64,000 bases of DNA. Source: Pseudoalteromonas xiamenensis (GTDB lineage Bacteria; Pseudomonadota; Gammaproteobacteria; Enterobacterales; Alteromonadaceae). The stretch spans positions 854,913 to 918,912 of the forward strand of contig NZ_CP099918.1 of assembly GCF_030994125.1 (NCBI RefSeq). Direction: 5' to 3'. Each line of letters opens with the position of its first letter. Positions within the stretch are counted from its first letter, which is position 1. A model generated the notes under the pieces. It did not search any database and had not been told where the DNA came from. It worked only from the letters and a program-made list of their open reading frames with translations. Below, one piece after another: positions 52,975 to 62,691 of the stretch. The position numbers and the translations under genes are program-made.

Positions 52975-54081
52975 ATGCAGCTAGATTCACTTTCTACACC
53001 TTGTCTTCTCGTCGACAAAATGAGATTTATGAATAATATTTCTCGTCTTAAATCTCGATTGAGCGAATTGGGCGTTGCTGCTCGCCCGCATTTAAAGACC
53101 CTAAAGTCTGTTGAAGCCGTTAAGTTTTTGTTGCCTTCATACGATAGCCCCTGCACCGTGTCGACGCTCAAAGAAGCGAAAGAATTCGTTGCTGCTGGTT
53201 ATAGAAACATCACCTACGCAGTGGGTATCACCGCAGATAAACTACCTACTGTTCTTGAACTCCAACATCAAGGTGCTCACATCAACATTCTCATCGACAA
53301 TGCGGTTCAAGCCGAGGCTATTTTAGCGTTTTGCGAAACGAACCATTGCACGTTACATGTTTTGATTGAGATTGACTGTGATGGTATGCGAGCAGGCATC
53401 AAACCAACGGATGAACAACTAGGGAAAATAGCCCTAAAACTTGCCAGTCGAGGTTGCTTTGCTGGCGTTCTCACGCATAGCGGCGGTGCGTACTTATGCC
53501 AATCAGAAAGCGAGATCAAACAATTTGCCATACAAGAACGCATTGCTATAACTCAAGCTGCATCACGGATCCGGTCAATGGGGTTACCTTGTAATACAGT
53601 CAGCGTAGGTTCAACGCCAACAGCACACCATGGTGAGGACTGGGAAGGTGTTACAGAAGTTCGAGCCGGCGTATACGTTTTCTTTGACTTGGTGATGGCA
53701 AACCTTGGAGTATGTGAATTAAAAGACATCGCGCTGTCCGTCGTTACTCGAGTAATTGGCCACAATGCCGAAAAGAATTGGTTGATTATTGATGCTGGCT
53801 GGATGGCATTATCAAAAGATCCTGGGGATGGTAAAAGTGGTTACGGTCTAGTCGAAAAGGCAAATGGAGACATCGTCGCGAGTGCAATGGTGAACAGCGT
53901 AAATCAAGAACATGGAATCATCCATTTACCGTCAACTGAGTTGCTTTCATCTTATCCCATAGGCTCTATATTACGAATTTTACCAAATCATGCCTGCGCG
54001 ACCGCTGCAATGCATGAAAGCTACCACGTTGTCGATCAGCGTGGTGAAATGACAAATTGGTCGAGATTTAATGGTTGGTAA
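52975..54081 (+). CDS. DSD1-family PLP enzyme (D-threonine aldolase / D-serine dehydratase-like)
   Basis: About 368 aa, fold-type III PLP enzyme. The N-terminus L-S-T-P-C-L-L-V-D and the PLP lysine K41 in A-R-P-H-L-K-T are family signatures, and the C-terminal zinc-binding motif P-N-H-A-C-A-T-A-A is present. This family includes D-threonine aldolase, 3-hydroxy-D-aspartate aldolase and eukaryotic-type D-serine dehydratase; the sequence does not separate them. ATG 52975 has AGGA nine bases upstream; the longer frame from 52930 lacks it. Confidence 0.87.
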   Translation: MQLDSLSTPCLLVDKMRFMNNISRLKSRLSELGVAARPHLKTLKSVEAVKFLLPSYDSPCTVSTLKEAKEFVAAGYRNITYAVGITADKLPTVLELQHQGAHINILIDNAVQAEAILAFCETNHCTLHVLIEIDCDGMRAGIKPTDEQLGKIALKLASRGCFAGVLTHSGGAYLCQSESEIKQFAIQERIAITQAASRIRSMGLPCNTVSVGSTPTAHHGEDWEGVTEVRAGVYVFFDLVMANLGVCELKDIALSVVTRVIGHNAEKNWLIIDAGWMALSKDPGDGKSGYGLVEKANGDIVASAMVNSVNQEHGIIHLPSTELLSSYPIGSILRILPNHACATAAMHESYHVVDQRGEMTNWSRFNGW

Positions 54082-54136
54082 TCTCTAAGAAGCAACTATT
54101 ATTAACGAGTACTTTACATTTAACCAAGGAGGTAAT

Positions 54137-54853
54137 ATGAAAAGTATTGACGAACATATCTGGATTGTCGATGGTAGTACCGTGCAATTTTTTACCATGC
54201 CTTTCACTACCCGAATGACCATTGTAAAACTCAGCAATGGCGATTTATGGATCCATAGTCCGATTGAATTGACCCCTCAATTAAAACAGCAAGTCGAAAA
54301 CTTAGGCTCTGTCCGTTATTTAATTGCACCAAATCATCTGCATCACCTATTTATGAAGCAGTGGCAAGACGCTTATCCTGAAGCATTATCTTTTGGTACT
54401 GAAGAAGTGTTAAAGAAACGCGGTGATTTGTCCTTTACCGGTTCACTGGAGAAACTAGCAGAAACACCCTGGGCAAAAGAAATTGATTCTCATCTGTTCA
54501 CTGGCTCTCCCGCAATGGAAGAGTGCGTGTTTTTCCACAAGTCCAGCCAAACTCTCATTGTGACTGATTTGATTGAAAACTTTTCACCAAAAGCATTCGG
54601 TTCATTTAAACGCTTTATGGCATCTCTTGTTGGGGTATTGGCGCCTCACGGTAAAATGCCTTTAGACTGGCGACTTACATTCACCTTTCATAAGAAGGAA
54701 GCTAAAAAGCACATTGAGCACATTATCGCATGGCACCCTATGACAATCGTGATGGCACATGGTGTCATTATTACTGAAAATGCCGTTGACTTCTTAATGG
54801 AATCATTTGATTGGCTTGAGCCATCGATATCGAAAGCGGAACAATTGAACTGA
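54137..54853 (+). CDS. DUF4336 family protein
   Basis: A 238-aa protein with the DUF4336 opening I-W-I-V-D-G-S, F-F-T-M-P-F-T-T-R-M-T and L-W-I-H-S-P, then A-P-N-H-L-H-H-L-F. The arrangement resembles a metallo-beta-lactamase fold in which the normal metal motif is modified. Function unknown. It has a strong ribosome site (AGGAGG) and follows the aldolase-like gene, possibly in the same transcript. Confidence 0.82.
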   Translation: MKSIDEHIWIVDGSTVQFFTMPFTTRMTIVKLSNGDLWIHSPIELTPQLKQQVENLGSVRYLIAPNHLHHLFMKQWQDAYPEALSFGTEEVLKKRGDLSFTGSLEKLAETPWAKEIDSHLFTGSPAMEECVFFHKSSQTLIVTDLIENFSPKAFGSFKRFMASLVGVLAPHGKMPLDWRLTFTFHKKEAKKHIEHIIAWHPMTIVMAHGVIITENAVDFLMESFDWLEPSISKAEQLN

Positions 54854-54857
54854 TTTT

Positions 54858-54896
54858 TAGTAACCCTTTTAGCGCGTTAAAAGGGTTACTATTTTT
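54858..54896 (+). terminator. Intrinsic terminator
   Basis: TAGTAACCCTTTTA (54858-54871) pairs perfectly with 54878-54891, followed by a T-run. It lies between the DUF4336 gene and the convergent nfeD gene. Confidence 0.9.
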
Positions 54897-54913
54897 CTAC
54901 ACCAACATAACGT

Positions 54914-55393
54914 TTACTGATCCAGTTCTTGCATTTTTTCGACTGGTGTAACCCAAAATATACCCACATCCTTTTTAGTTACGCGTACAAACTGCCCTTT
55001 CAAAAGCGGCTGTGTACTTTTTACTTTCCAAGAAATACCTGAATAAGAAAACGTTACATTGTCGGAATTAGGTTCCACATCTTCAACAAGTTGAAACTCA
55101 ATATTTGCAAAGTCACTCGTCACAGCCGTTAAGTCTTGCTTGTTCTGCATTCGTTCAAGCGGTTTCCATAACAACAGTGCCAAAACCACGGTTACAACTG
55201 CATTAAACGTAAGCGCTACTTCCCAACTTTCATTGATTAATCCCAAGTACATGGACAATGCACTGATGAGACAGGACAGCCCCAAAAACAACAATATAAA
55301 AGTAGCAAACCCAAATACTAGAATTTCGATGCACAAAGCGACAATACCTATTATGGCGATGCTTTCCCATAGATTCTCAGTAAACCAGCTCAT
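54914..55393 (-). CDS. NfeD family membrane protein
   Basis: A 159-aa protein with three membrane helices followed by a small OB-fold (F-S-Y-S-G-I-S-W-K-V-K and G-Q-F-V-R-V-T-K-K-D-V-G). This is the short NfeD form that partners with stomatin/prohibitin-type SPFH proteins. The SPFH gene lies 4 bp upstream, so the pair is almost certainly co-transcribed and acts together in membrane organisation. Confidence 0.9.
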   Translation of the reverse strand: MSWFTENLWESIAIIGIVALCIEILVFGFATFILLFLGLSCLISALSMYLGLINESWEVALTFNAVVTVVLALLLWKPLERMQNKQDLTAVTSDFANIEFQLVEDVEPNSDNVTFSYSGISWKVKSTQPLLKGQFVRVTKKDVGIFWVTPVEKMQELDQ

Positions 55394-55396
55394 TAC

Positions 55397-56350
55397 TTAG
55401 CCTTTTTGCGTTTTATTTAATGTATTGATAATAGACATACTTTGAGCAACTAAACTACTCGCGTCCGTCGCGCCATCCGGTAATAGAATGACCGAAGATT
55501 GTTTTGCAATCGCTTCTTTTGCTGCTATCGCTTTTGTTGCAAGGTCAAGCTGAATTGCTTTTTGACCTTCTACTGTGTTTGCTGCGTCACCCACTTGGCG
55601 CAGTGCCTGTGCTTGTGCCTCTGCAACCGCTAAAATTGCTCTTGCTTCACCCTCTGCTTTTAGGATCTGTTCGGCTTTATCCGCTTCTGCTGCAAGAACT
55701 TGTGCTTGTTTTTTACCTTCAGCAACGTTAATTGCTGCTTGTCTGTCGCCCTCGGATTCCAAAATTTGAGCTCGTTTTACACGCTCTGCTTTCATTTGGG
55801 CTTCCATGGCTTCCATTACTGAATTTGGTGGCACAATGTCTTTAATCTCATAACGCAAAACTTGAATACCCCAAGGGTCGGAAGCTTGGTTAATCGCCGC
55901 AACGATATTCGTATTGAGTAAATCACGTTCTTCAAACGTTTTGTCTAATTCCATTTTGCCCAGCTCACTACGCATGGTTGTTTGCGCAAGCTGTGTTACC
56001 GCAAAAATATGGTCATCTACACCATACGTGGCCTTATATGGGTCAAGGACGCGGAAATACAGCACGCCATCGACGATAAGTGAAATATTGTCTTTCGTAA
56101 TCGCAGACTGTGAAGGGACATCTATTGCTTGCTCTTTAAGGCTTCTGTCTGCGGCAACTCGATCGATAAATGGCACAATAAAATTCAAACCAGCCTCTTT
56201 TGTAGACTGGAATTTGCCAAACCGCTCAACTACCCACGCTCGGTTCTGTGGCACAAATTTAATACTGCTTTTCAAAACAATAATCACAAACAGCAATACA
56301 AAGAAATTAATGGTAAATACAAACTGTAAAAGTTGACTGACTGGGTCCAT
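55397..56350 (-). CDS. qmcA: SPFH/stomatin-like protein (QmcA/paraslipin)
   Basis: About 317 aa. One N-terminal membrane helix, then the SPFH domain (V-P-Q-N-R-A-W-V-V-E-R-F-G-K, P-F-I-D-R-V-A), D-P-W-G-I-Q-V-L-R-Y-E-I-K-D and a long coiled coil rich in A-E-G/A-E-A repeats. The protein forms oligomers in membrane microdomains. ATG 56350 gives the normal N-terminus (M-D-P-V-S); the frame is open seven codons earlier. Operon with nfeD. Confidence 0.92.
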   Translation of the reverse strand: MDPVSQLLQFVFTINFFVLLFVIIVLKSSIKFVPQNRAWVVERFGKFQSTKEAGLNFIVPFIDRVAADRSLKEQAIDVPSQSAITKDNISLIVDGVLYFRVLDPYKATYGVDDHIFAVTQLAQTTMRSELGKMELDKTFEERDLLNTNIVAAINQASDPWGIQVLRYEIKDIVPPNSVMEAMEAQMKAERVKRAQILESEGDRQAAINVAEGKKQAQVLAAEADKAEQILKAEGEARAILAVAEAQAQALRQVGDAANTVEGQKAIQLDLATKAIAAKEAIAKQSSVILLPDGATDASSLVAQSMSIINTLNKTQKG

Positions 56351-56519
56351 GTGAATTCCTCGATTAAACACTAATTCAGTTCCTAAAATCAGCCTACCAT
56401 GACTATTTCAATTAGCCTATAGATTCGTAAAACTATGCGATTCCACCTCAACGTTACTTTTTTGTAAATTTTTTGTTTTTTGTGTTTGACTTATGAAATG
56501 GATCAGCTAATTTTAAGAC

Positions 56520-56613
56520 TCGAAAGGAAAACTCGAGTTATCAACTCAACTCGTTTTGAAATACAGACACGTTTTAACCCAGTGAGTCTCAATGGGGCTG
56601 TTGCCCCTTTTTT
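56520..56613 (+). ncRNA. Candidate small RNA with own promoter and terminator
   Basis: On the plus strand, a promoter-like TTGACT (56486-56491) and TAATTT (56508-56513) with a 16-bp spacer is followed about 85 bp later by an intrinsic terminator, GGGGC (56594-56598) and GCCCC (56603-56607), and six T (56608-56613). Between lies a 6-bp stem CGAGTT/AACTCG (56534-56539, 56548-56553). No convincing gene is on this strand, so a short non-coding transcript is the best reading. The neighbouring ahpF and qmcA genes are on the other strand. Confidence 0.45.
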
Positions 56614-56784
56614 CTATTTTCTAGTTAGGGTTTTCGTAGCCTTTGAAGAACAACAAAGGTTGCGACACCTTTTTTGACGTTATTTACATTACCTATTCCT
56701 CGTTGGAAACTTTGCTAAAAAACTGCCTTACTCCATGTAATTCAATCACTTTAATAACGCCTTTTACTTTGGCCTGAACATAAA

Positions 56785-56808
56785 AAAGCCACACCGGAGT
56801 GTGGCTTT
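56785..56808 (-). terminator. Intrinsic terminator of ahpF
   Basis: AAAGCCACAC (56785-56794) pairs with GTGTGGCTTT (56799-56808) around a 4-nt loop; on the minus strand a T-run follows. It lies just after the ahpF stop. Confidence 0.92.
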
Positions 56809-56840
56809 GCATTGCTTTTGGGTGTATTAGCAATGAATTC

Positions 56841-58412
56841 TTATGCGGCTTGGTTGTTGTCTTCTTGGCCCAAGCGAATTAAGTAGTCGAATGCACCGAG
56901 TGTTGCGGTTGCACCACTGCCCATCGCGATGATGATTTGCTTAAATGGTGTCGTGGTTGCATCACCAGCGGCATAAATTCCTGGAATAGATGTCGCACCT
57001 TTCGCATCGATCACTATTTCACCAAAACGCGTTAACTCGATACCACTGTCTTTTAACCAGTCAGTATTTGGAACAAGCCCGATTTGTACGAAGATACCCG
57101 CAAGTTCCACGGTTTTTAATTCTTCGGTCGTTCTGTCTTTATATACAAGACCGGTGACTTTGTTACCGTCTCCCAGTACTTCTGTTGTTTGCGCGCTTTT
57201 AATAATCGTAATGTTTGGCAAACTCTTAGCCTTACGAATAAGCACTTCGTCCGCTCGCAGCGTATCGGCAAATTCCAATACGGTAACGTGCGATACGATA
57301 TTCGCGAGATCAATTGCCGCTTCGATACCAGAGTTACCACCACCGATCACCGCCACCGGTTTACCTTTAAAGAGCGGGCCGTCACAGTGTGGACAAAACG
57401 CGACACCTTTGCCCTTGTATTCTTGCTCGCCGGGTACATTCATCGTTCTCCAACGTGCGCCGGTTGCCAATACGACTGATTTGGCTTTCAATACCGCGCC
57501 ATTTTCTAGCCCGATCTCTACGTGTTCACCGCGTTTAAGCGAGGTCGCACGCTGGCTTTTCATAATATCAACGTTGTAGTCTTTTACATGTTCTTCAAGC
57601 TGCGCGACTAATTTGGGGCCTTCGGTGGCTTTGACCGAAATAAAGTTTTCAATCCCCACAGTGTCTGAAACCTGCCCGCCGAACCGCTCGGCAACTACAC
57701 CAGTATTTAACCCTTTACGCGCCGCATAAATCGATGCTGCAGAACCCGCAGGGCCACCACCGATAACCAATACATCGAATACCTGCTTGTCATTTAATGC
57801 TTTAGCTTGTTTTGCGCCCGCATTTTTGTCTACTTTATTCAGTATCTCAGTCAGGCCAATGCCGCCTTGTGAAAACAGTTCTCCGTTTAGGTATACCGTT
57901 GGCACCGCCATAATGTTTTTCGCACTGACCTCGTCTTGAAACAGTGCGCCATCAATCATAGTGGCTTTCACATTTGGATTCAGAGCCGCCATCAAGTTAA
58001 TCGCCTGAACGACTTGAGGACAGGTTTGGCAACTCAATGAAATATACATCTCAAAATTCAATTCTGATTCTAAGCTTGCGATTGACGATTTGTCTTCATC
58101 GCTCACTTTCGCTTGATGTCCGCCACTGTGTAATAGTGCGAGCACCAAACTGGTAAATTCATGGCCCATTGGGATACCCGCAAACGTAATTTCAGTCTTG
58201 CGAGCTGGGCTTGTTACCGTCATAGACGGTATACGCTTGTTTTGCGTCGCTACTTTCACTGTAATCAGCGAACTGAGTGACGCTAAGTCGTTGGCTAATT
58301 GCTTTAACTCTTGTGATTTTTTGCCTTCATCGACAGCAATGACCAATTCAATTGGGTCAGATAGCGAGTTAAAGTGGCTTTTTAATTGATTTTTAATGTT
58401 GTTATCTAACAT
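56841..58412 (-). CDS. ahpF: Alkyl hydroperoxide reductase subunit F
   Basis: About 523 aa, NADH-dependent flavoprotein that reduces AhpC. The N-terminal thioredoxin-like half has S-L-S-C-Q-T-C-P; the reductase half has FAD motif G-G-G-P-A-G-S-A, catalytic C-P-H-C-D-G, and NAD motif [13 protein letters not shown] 58412 (M-L-D-N-N-I-K) matches E. coli AhpF; the frame is open 13 codons earlier. It follows ahpC in the same direction. Confidence 0.95.
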   Translation of the reverse strand: MLDNNIKNQLKSHFNSLSDPIELVIAVDEGKKSQELKQLANDLASLSSLITVKVATQNKRIPSMTVTSPARKTEITFAGIPMGHEFTSLVLALLHSGGHQAKVSDEDKSSIASLESELNFEMYISLSCQTCPQVVQAINLMAALNPNVKATMIDGALFQDEVSAKNIMAVPTVYLNGELFSQGGIGLTEILNKVDKNAGAKQAKALNDKQVFDVLVIGGGPAGSAASIYAARKGLNTGVVAERFGGQVSDTVGIENFISVKATEGPKLVAQLEEHVKDYNVDIMKSQRATSLKRGEHVEIGLENGAVLKAKSVVLATGARWRTMNVPGEQEYKGKGVAFCPHCDGPLFKGKPVAVIGGGNSGIEAAIDLANIVSHVTVLEFADTLRADEVLIRKAKSLPNITIIKSAQTTEVLGDGNKVTGLVYKDRTTEELKTVELAGIFVQIGLVPNTDWLKDSGIELTRFGEIVIDAKGATSIPGIYAAGDATTTPFKQIIIAMGSGATATLGAFDYLIRLGQEDNNQAA

Positions 58413-58492
58413 AGATTTAGTCTCAACTGCTGTGAATGGTGTGGTGCTCATAGAGCACCACCATTATTTGCTTAACGTTTTTGTTTAAACGC

Positions 58493-59060
58493 TTAGATCT
58501 TGCCAACGAGGTCTAGTGATGGTGCTAATGTCTCATCACCCGGTTGCCAAGAAGCTGGGCAAACTTCACCGTCGTGGTTGGCAACATATTGTGCCGCTTG
58601 TACTTTACGTACTAATTCTTTCGCGCTGCGGCCAATGCCTAGGTCATGAGTTTCAACAACCTTGATTTCACCTTCAGGGTTAATCACAAACGTACCACGT
58701 AGCGCTAAACCTTCTTCTTCAATCATCACACCGAAGTTGCGAGTGATACGCCCTGTTGGGTCACCAATCATTGGGAATTGGATCTTCTTAATTGTGTCTG
58801 ACGCGTCGTGCCATGCTTTGTGTGTAAAAGTGTGTGTCTGTTGATACAGAGAACACCTCAACACCCATGCCTTGAAGCTGCTCGTAGTGATCTGCAAGGT
58901 CACCTAATTCCGTAGGACATACAAAGGTGAAGTCCGCTGGGTAGAAAAACACGATTGACCATTTACCGAGTAGATTTTGTTCACTCACTGGCAGGAATTC
59001 ACCGTTGTGGTAAGCCGTTGCATTGAAAGGTTTAATAGTTGTGTTGATTAATGAAGTCAT
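58493..59060 (-). pseudogene. ahpC: ahpC, alkyl hydroperoxide reductase subunit C, frameshifted
   Basis: The two halves of a 2-Cys peroxiredoxin are in different frames. The first frame, from ATG 59060 (GAGGAAAA upstream), carries the peroxidatic cysteine (F-V-C-P-T-E); the second carries the resolving cysteine (G-E-V-C-P-A-S-W) and the full C-terminus. They would join as S-T-D-T-H-F-T-H-K-A-W if one base were removed from the 4-A run 58826-58829 (plus strand). As the neighbour ahpF is intact and all else is conserved, a sequence error or a very recent mutation is likely. Confidence 0.9.
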
Positions 59061-59288
59061 GGTTTTCCTCACTTGTAATTAATTTAACTGATTAAGTGTG
59101 CGAGCAGTTTTTACTTTCGTTTTCGCTGTTCGCTTTCGATGTGATAAAGATACGTTGAATCTCTAAAGAGATAAAATTGATTGTTTAGATTATTTCAATC
59201 GATTTTTTGGAAGGTAAATAGATAATCAAGTCGTTTGCCTATTGACGATAAATCAATGAAAATTAACGAGGGTTAATCGGAGCTATCT
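59061..59288. promoter_or_regulatory. ahpC upstream region
   Basis: This divergent gap contains an AT-rich segment with GATTG and CAATC half-sites (about 59179-59203) and repeated ATC-type elements that could be an OxyR-like operator. The match is weak and no certain -10/-35 pair was identified. Confidence 0.25.
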
Positions 59289-59719
59289 ATGGAACGTTTT
59301 TTCAATCACATTCAAATGGGGTATCTAGGCCTTCTTCCTTTTCTATTTTTTGTCGCATGGCAATTATTTACAGGTGCCGATGCCACGGCTATCAACATGT
59401 TTTCATATTACAGCATGGGGATTCTCAGCATTCATGGCTGGCTCAATATGGCGGCCAGGTGCACAATCTAAAGTATCCGCTTGGGTTAACCGTTGCCGTC
59501 ACCATTCCATTCCCACTACTCGCCTTAGCGAGTCCTTTAATGGTGTTAATTTATTTAAGTGCTGCGTTTTGGGTCGTACTACTCGTTGAAAAGTATTCAC
59601 CTCTTTGGCCTGACTATTATCCCGACTATCGAAAAATGCGCGTTGTTTTAACGTCTGTTGTGTTTGTTAGTCACCTTTTTCAGATAGCAATGTTTTTATC
59701 TTTGACTACGCTTAAGTAA
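59289..59719 (+). pseudogene. DUF3429 family membrane protein, double frameshift
   Basis: The start (M-E-R-F-F-N-H, Y-L-G-L-L-P-F) and the end (V-W-V... style helices L-L-V-E-K-Y-S-P-L-W-P) of a DUF3429 small membrane protein are in different frames. The conserved I-L-S-F-x-x-G-x-x-W-G segment is broken: an extra base near 59427 and a missing pair near 59447 would restore S-F-M-A-G-S-I-W-G-G-Q-V. The function of the family is unknown. Confidence 0.7.
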
Positions 59720-59740
59720 ATTAATTTCGATTTCTTGCCA

Positions 59741-60577
59741 ATGCGCCATCCTGTTTTAATCGCATTCATTTGGATTATTGGATTTTCCTTCTCAATCACA
59801 GTGTGGACTTCAGCCCATTCTTTTTACGAATCTATCGAGGAAATGCTGTGGTTTTGCTTGGCTTTAACCTTGTTAGCACAGTACTACCCCAATAGAACTT
59901 CGCCTCTTTTTCTTTCTGGTTGGGCGCTTTTTTGCTTTGGTATGATATTAGACATCGCTGATGAGTTTTTTGAAGATTCCTTCGCAATATTCAACATCAT
60001 CGACACCTCCATTAAGAATGCGGGTTTTATTATGATTGGAGTAGCGATGTTGCATATGCTTCGACATAAGCACAATTTAATTAAGCAAATCAATCAAGAA
60101 ATGGCTGAGAAAGAACTTCTACAGAAAAAGCTGCTTTTTGAAGCCTATCATGACCCACTTACTTCTCTCGGCAATCGTCGAGCTTGCTTTGAGTTTTTTG
60201 AGACCCAGCAAGAAACACACAGCCAACTCTATTACTTTGACCTTGATAACTTTAAAACAGCCAACGACAAACATGGGCACTTAGTAGGTGACAACATTCT
60301 GAAGCTGTTTGCTCATGCAATTAGTATGGAGTTTGGTGCTGAAAACTGTTTCCGATTAGGAGGCGATGAGTTTGTCGCGTTCGGCCCTTCTATACCCGTC
60401 ACCGAACAATGGCGCGAGAAGCTACTAAACGAGCTAAAACCTTTTTCTGTGGGAGCAAGTATTGGGTTTGTCGAACTGCGCGCAAACGTTTCTGCTGATA
60501 CCTTACTAAATCTTGCAGACCTACAAATGTACAAAGACAAATCACATAAAATATTTCGTTCTTCAAGACGGCATTAG
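59741..60577 (+). CDS. Membrane diguanylate cyclase (GGDEF)
   Basis: About 278 aa. Four or five membrane helices in residues 5-105 form an unknown sensor, followed by a coiled coil and a GGDEF domain: [24 protein letters not shown] and the intact R-L-G-G-D-E-F near residue 206. It should make c-di-GMP. The frame is open two codons earlier at a TTG; ATG 59741 is preferred. Confidence 0.88.
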   Translation: MRHPVLIAFIWIIGFSFSITVWTSAHSFYESIEEMLWFCLALTLLAQYYPNRTSPLFLSGWALFCFGMILDIADEFFEDSFAIFNIIDTSIKNAGFIMIGVAMLHMLRHKHNLIKQINQEMAEKELLQKKLLFEAYHDPLTSLGNRRACFEFFETQQETHSQLYYFDLDNFKTANDKHGHLVGDNILKLFAHAISMEFGAENCFRLGGDEFVAFGPSIPVTEQWREKLLNELKPFSVGASIGFVELRANVSADTLLNLADLQMYKDKSHKIFRSSRRH

Positions 60578-60636
60578 CTGGCTTAAGTGACATACCACTG
60601 ATACTCTATAGTTATTATCCCAACAGAGGAAAGCCT

Positions 60637-61728
60637 GTGTTTAGTCAATTATTTAGTAACAAAGCGCTCGAGCAAGAAGTCACAAAATTAAGACAAAGCT
60701 TAGCACAAGCAGAGAACAAACTTTCTAAACTAGAGTCGGAAAACGAAGAACTAAAACAAGAACTCATTCATCAACAAACGCTATTGAACGACAATACGGA
60801 CAATCAGCTACTCCAGTCTGCCTTAAACGGCCTGGCTCAAATTCACGGTATTCGTGAGTCTGTTTTACACAGTTTTGAAGAAATTAGTACTGAAAGCCAA
60901 GCTATTAACTACGTCAACCAATCTTTCCTCAAATCTGAAAACTCACTGAAAGACATTTTGGGTGGGATGGATACGTTGTCGACAAACATGGGCGGTATGA
61001 CCACCAATATATCCGGTCTTTCGCAAATGGCTGACAACATCAATACGTTCGTAACCACCATTTCTAAAATTTCAGATCAAACCAATTTGTTGGCCTTAAA
61101 CGCAGCAATTGAAGCCGCACGTGCTGGTGAAGCGGGCCGAGGATTCAGCGTCGTTGCCGACGAAGTTCGTGCACTTGCAAACAATACCAACGAATCTGCG
61201 AACGAAGTATCCGACCTTGTAAAAAAAATAATCAGTACGACGCAGCATACCGTTGAGGCCGTGTCCGTCATCCAAGGGTCAAACCAGCAACTTTCATCAA
61301 GCATTGCCCATCTCAATGATGAATATCATGTGATTGTCGATCGTTGTAAAAGCATGAAAGGCACTATCCAAAAAGCGTCTGGATTAACGTTTATTCAAAC
61401 CGTAAAACTCGACCATGTAGTCTGGAAGGGTGAAGTGTATAGCCAATTGCTCGGTAAAAGCCGCACAAAACCTGAAGAGTTTAGCGACCATACAATGTGT
61501 CGATTAGGTCAGTGGATGAAAACCGAAGGCTCTAAAATCTATTCTGATTTGTCTGCATTCAAACGACTTGATGCGCCTCACAAAGAAGTTCACAGAGCAG
61601 GTGTAGAAGCGATGAAACTGTTCCGTGTTGGCAACAAACAAGGTGCAGTAAAAGAACTTAACAAGATGGAACAAGCAAGTGCCGATGTCATGCACTTATT
61701 AGACGAACTGGCTCACGCTGGTCGTTAA
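60637..61728 (+). CDS. Soluble chemoreceptor with C-terminal CZB domain
   Basis: A 363-aa cytoplasmic methyl-accepting protein with no membrane helix. A long coiled coil is followed by the conserved hairpin tip [19 protein letters not shown]. The C-terminal CZB domain has H-x3-W, C288-R-L-G-Q-W and H-K-E-V-H, the zinc-binding set with the redox-sensitive cysteine known from hypochlorous-acid sensing receptors. GTG start with AGAGGA upstream. Confidence 0.92.
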   Translation: MFSQLFSNKALEQEVTKLRQSLAQAENKLSKLESENEELKQELIHQQTLLNDNTDNQLLQSALNGLAQIHGIRESVLHSFEEISTESQAINYVNQSFLKSENSLKDILGGMDTLSTNMGGMTTNISGLSQMADNINTFVTTISKISDQTNLLALNAAIEAARAGEAGRGFSVVADEVRALANNTNESANEVSDLVKKIISTTQHTVEAVSVIQGSNQQLSSSIAHLNDEYHVIVDRCKSMKGTIQKASGLTFIQTVKLDHVVWKGEVYSQLLGKSRTKPEEFSDHTMCRLGQWMKTEGSKIYSDLSAFKRLDAPHKEVHRAGVEAMKLFRVGNKQGAVKELNKMEQASADVMHLLDELAHAGR

Positions 61729-61777
61729 ACGGATACATCTGATACAATAGCGCCAAGAATACTCGTTAGTTTGAAAC

Positions 61778-62572
61778 ATGCATATCAATCCTACTTGGCG
61801 CGTCCTCACTGTCGGTGACGGTGATCTAACCTTCTCCCGCGCGTTAAAAATGAATTATCCAGACTTGTCACTGGTGGCATCCGTTTATGACAGTGAAGAA
61901 ACGCTGAGAAACAAATACGAACAACATGCCATAGATGATTTACACAATGCTCAAGTCCCTGTCTACTTCGAATTCGATGTAACAGATACAACATGTTGGG
62001 CGAAGCTCGCTCGAACGTTTGACGTCGTGATTTTTCAATTCCCGTTAATCCCCTCTTTCACTTCCAAAGAAGCCTTTGAAAGTACGCCATATTCTGTGAA
62101 TACGCTTAATCGGATTTTATTACGAAAGTTTATTCATCATTCTCAACAATATGCTCTCGATCCAAACGGCCCAATGCTAAGCTACATTACATCAAAAGAT
62201 GTTAAACCTTATCGTGAGTGGAATTTAGAAGGTTCATTAATTAGCAATCTAAACTACCATTACTTGGGGTGCAGTCCTTTTCATATCGAACTTTTTCCAG
62301 ACTATAAAATTCGCAACGTAGACCGAGATAAACACGTCAAAGATACCTCTGGTATCACCTATGTCTGGTCCTCAAAAACTGAATTAAGTGAAAACCACTC
62401 GCTTCAAGTACCTGAATATCTGGGCGAGCAATATTGCACTATGTGTAGAGTCGGTGAATTCTTTAATGAACAAGACAAATCTGCGCATAAGCGCTCGAGA
62501 CTTCACAAAGCAATGGCCCGAAATGAAGTGGCATGGGAAGCTTATTTAGCGGTTGAAAATTTGCAAGATTGA
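61778..62572 (+). CDS. Bmt5-like (DUF2431) methyltransferase with C2H2-like finger
   Basis: A 264-aa protein. The first 200 residues are a Rossmann-like methyltransferase with V-L-T-V-G-D-G-D-L-T-F-S-R-A-L, the SAM motif typical of eukaryotic Bmt5/DUF2431 rRNA uridine methyltransferases, followed by A-S-V-Y-D-S and F-Q-F-P-L-I-P where the family has F-P-H. The end holds C220-x2-C223-x13-H237-x5-H243 with Y-C and R-L-H-K, the pattern of U1/JAZ-type C2H2 fingers. The RNA target is unknown. Fusion of these two parts in a bacterium is unusual. Confidence 0.8.
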   Translation: MHINPTWRVLTVGDGDLTFSRALKMNYPDLSLVASVYDSEETLRNKYEQHAIDDLHNAQVPVYFEFDVTDTTCWAKLARTFDVVIFQFPLIPSFTSKEAFESTPYSVNTLNRILLRKFIHHSQQYALDPNGPMLSYITSKDVKPYREWNLEGSLISNLNYHYLGCSPFHIELFPDYKIRNVDRDKHVKDTSGITYVWSSKTELSENHSLQVPEYLGEQYCTMCRVGEFFNEQDKSAHKRSRLHKAMARNEVAWEAYLAVENLQD

Positions 62573-62691
62573 GTACTTTTTTAAACTAAAGTTAATAGAT
62601 AAACACTAATTTGTATGCATAAAATAAAGTATACAATTATTGATTGTTCTGCGCTTTCAAGCACATTAGACTAGCCGCTCTTTTGTGCTTA

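Noticed and set aside
56480..56677. Short plus-strand ORF of 65 codons
   Set aside because: It runs through an intrinsic terminator, has no ribosome site and no recognisable protein pattern; the small-RNA reading fits better.
59179..59260. Definite OxyR operator before ahpC
   Set aside because: Half-sites are suggestive but the four-element spacing does not match well enough.
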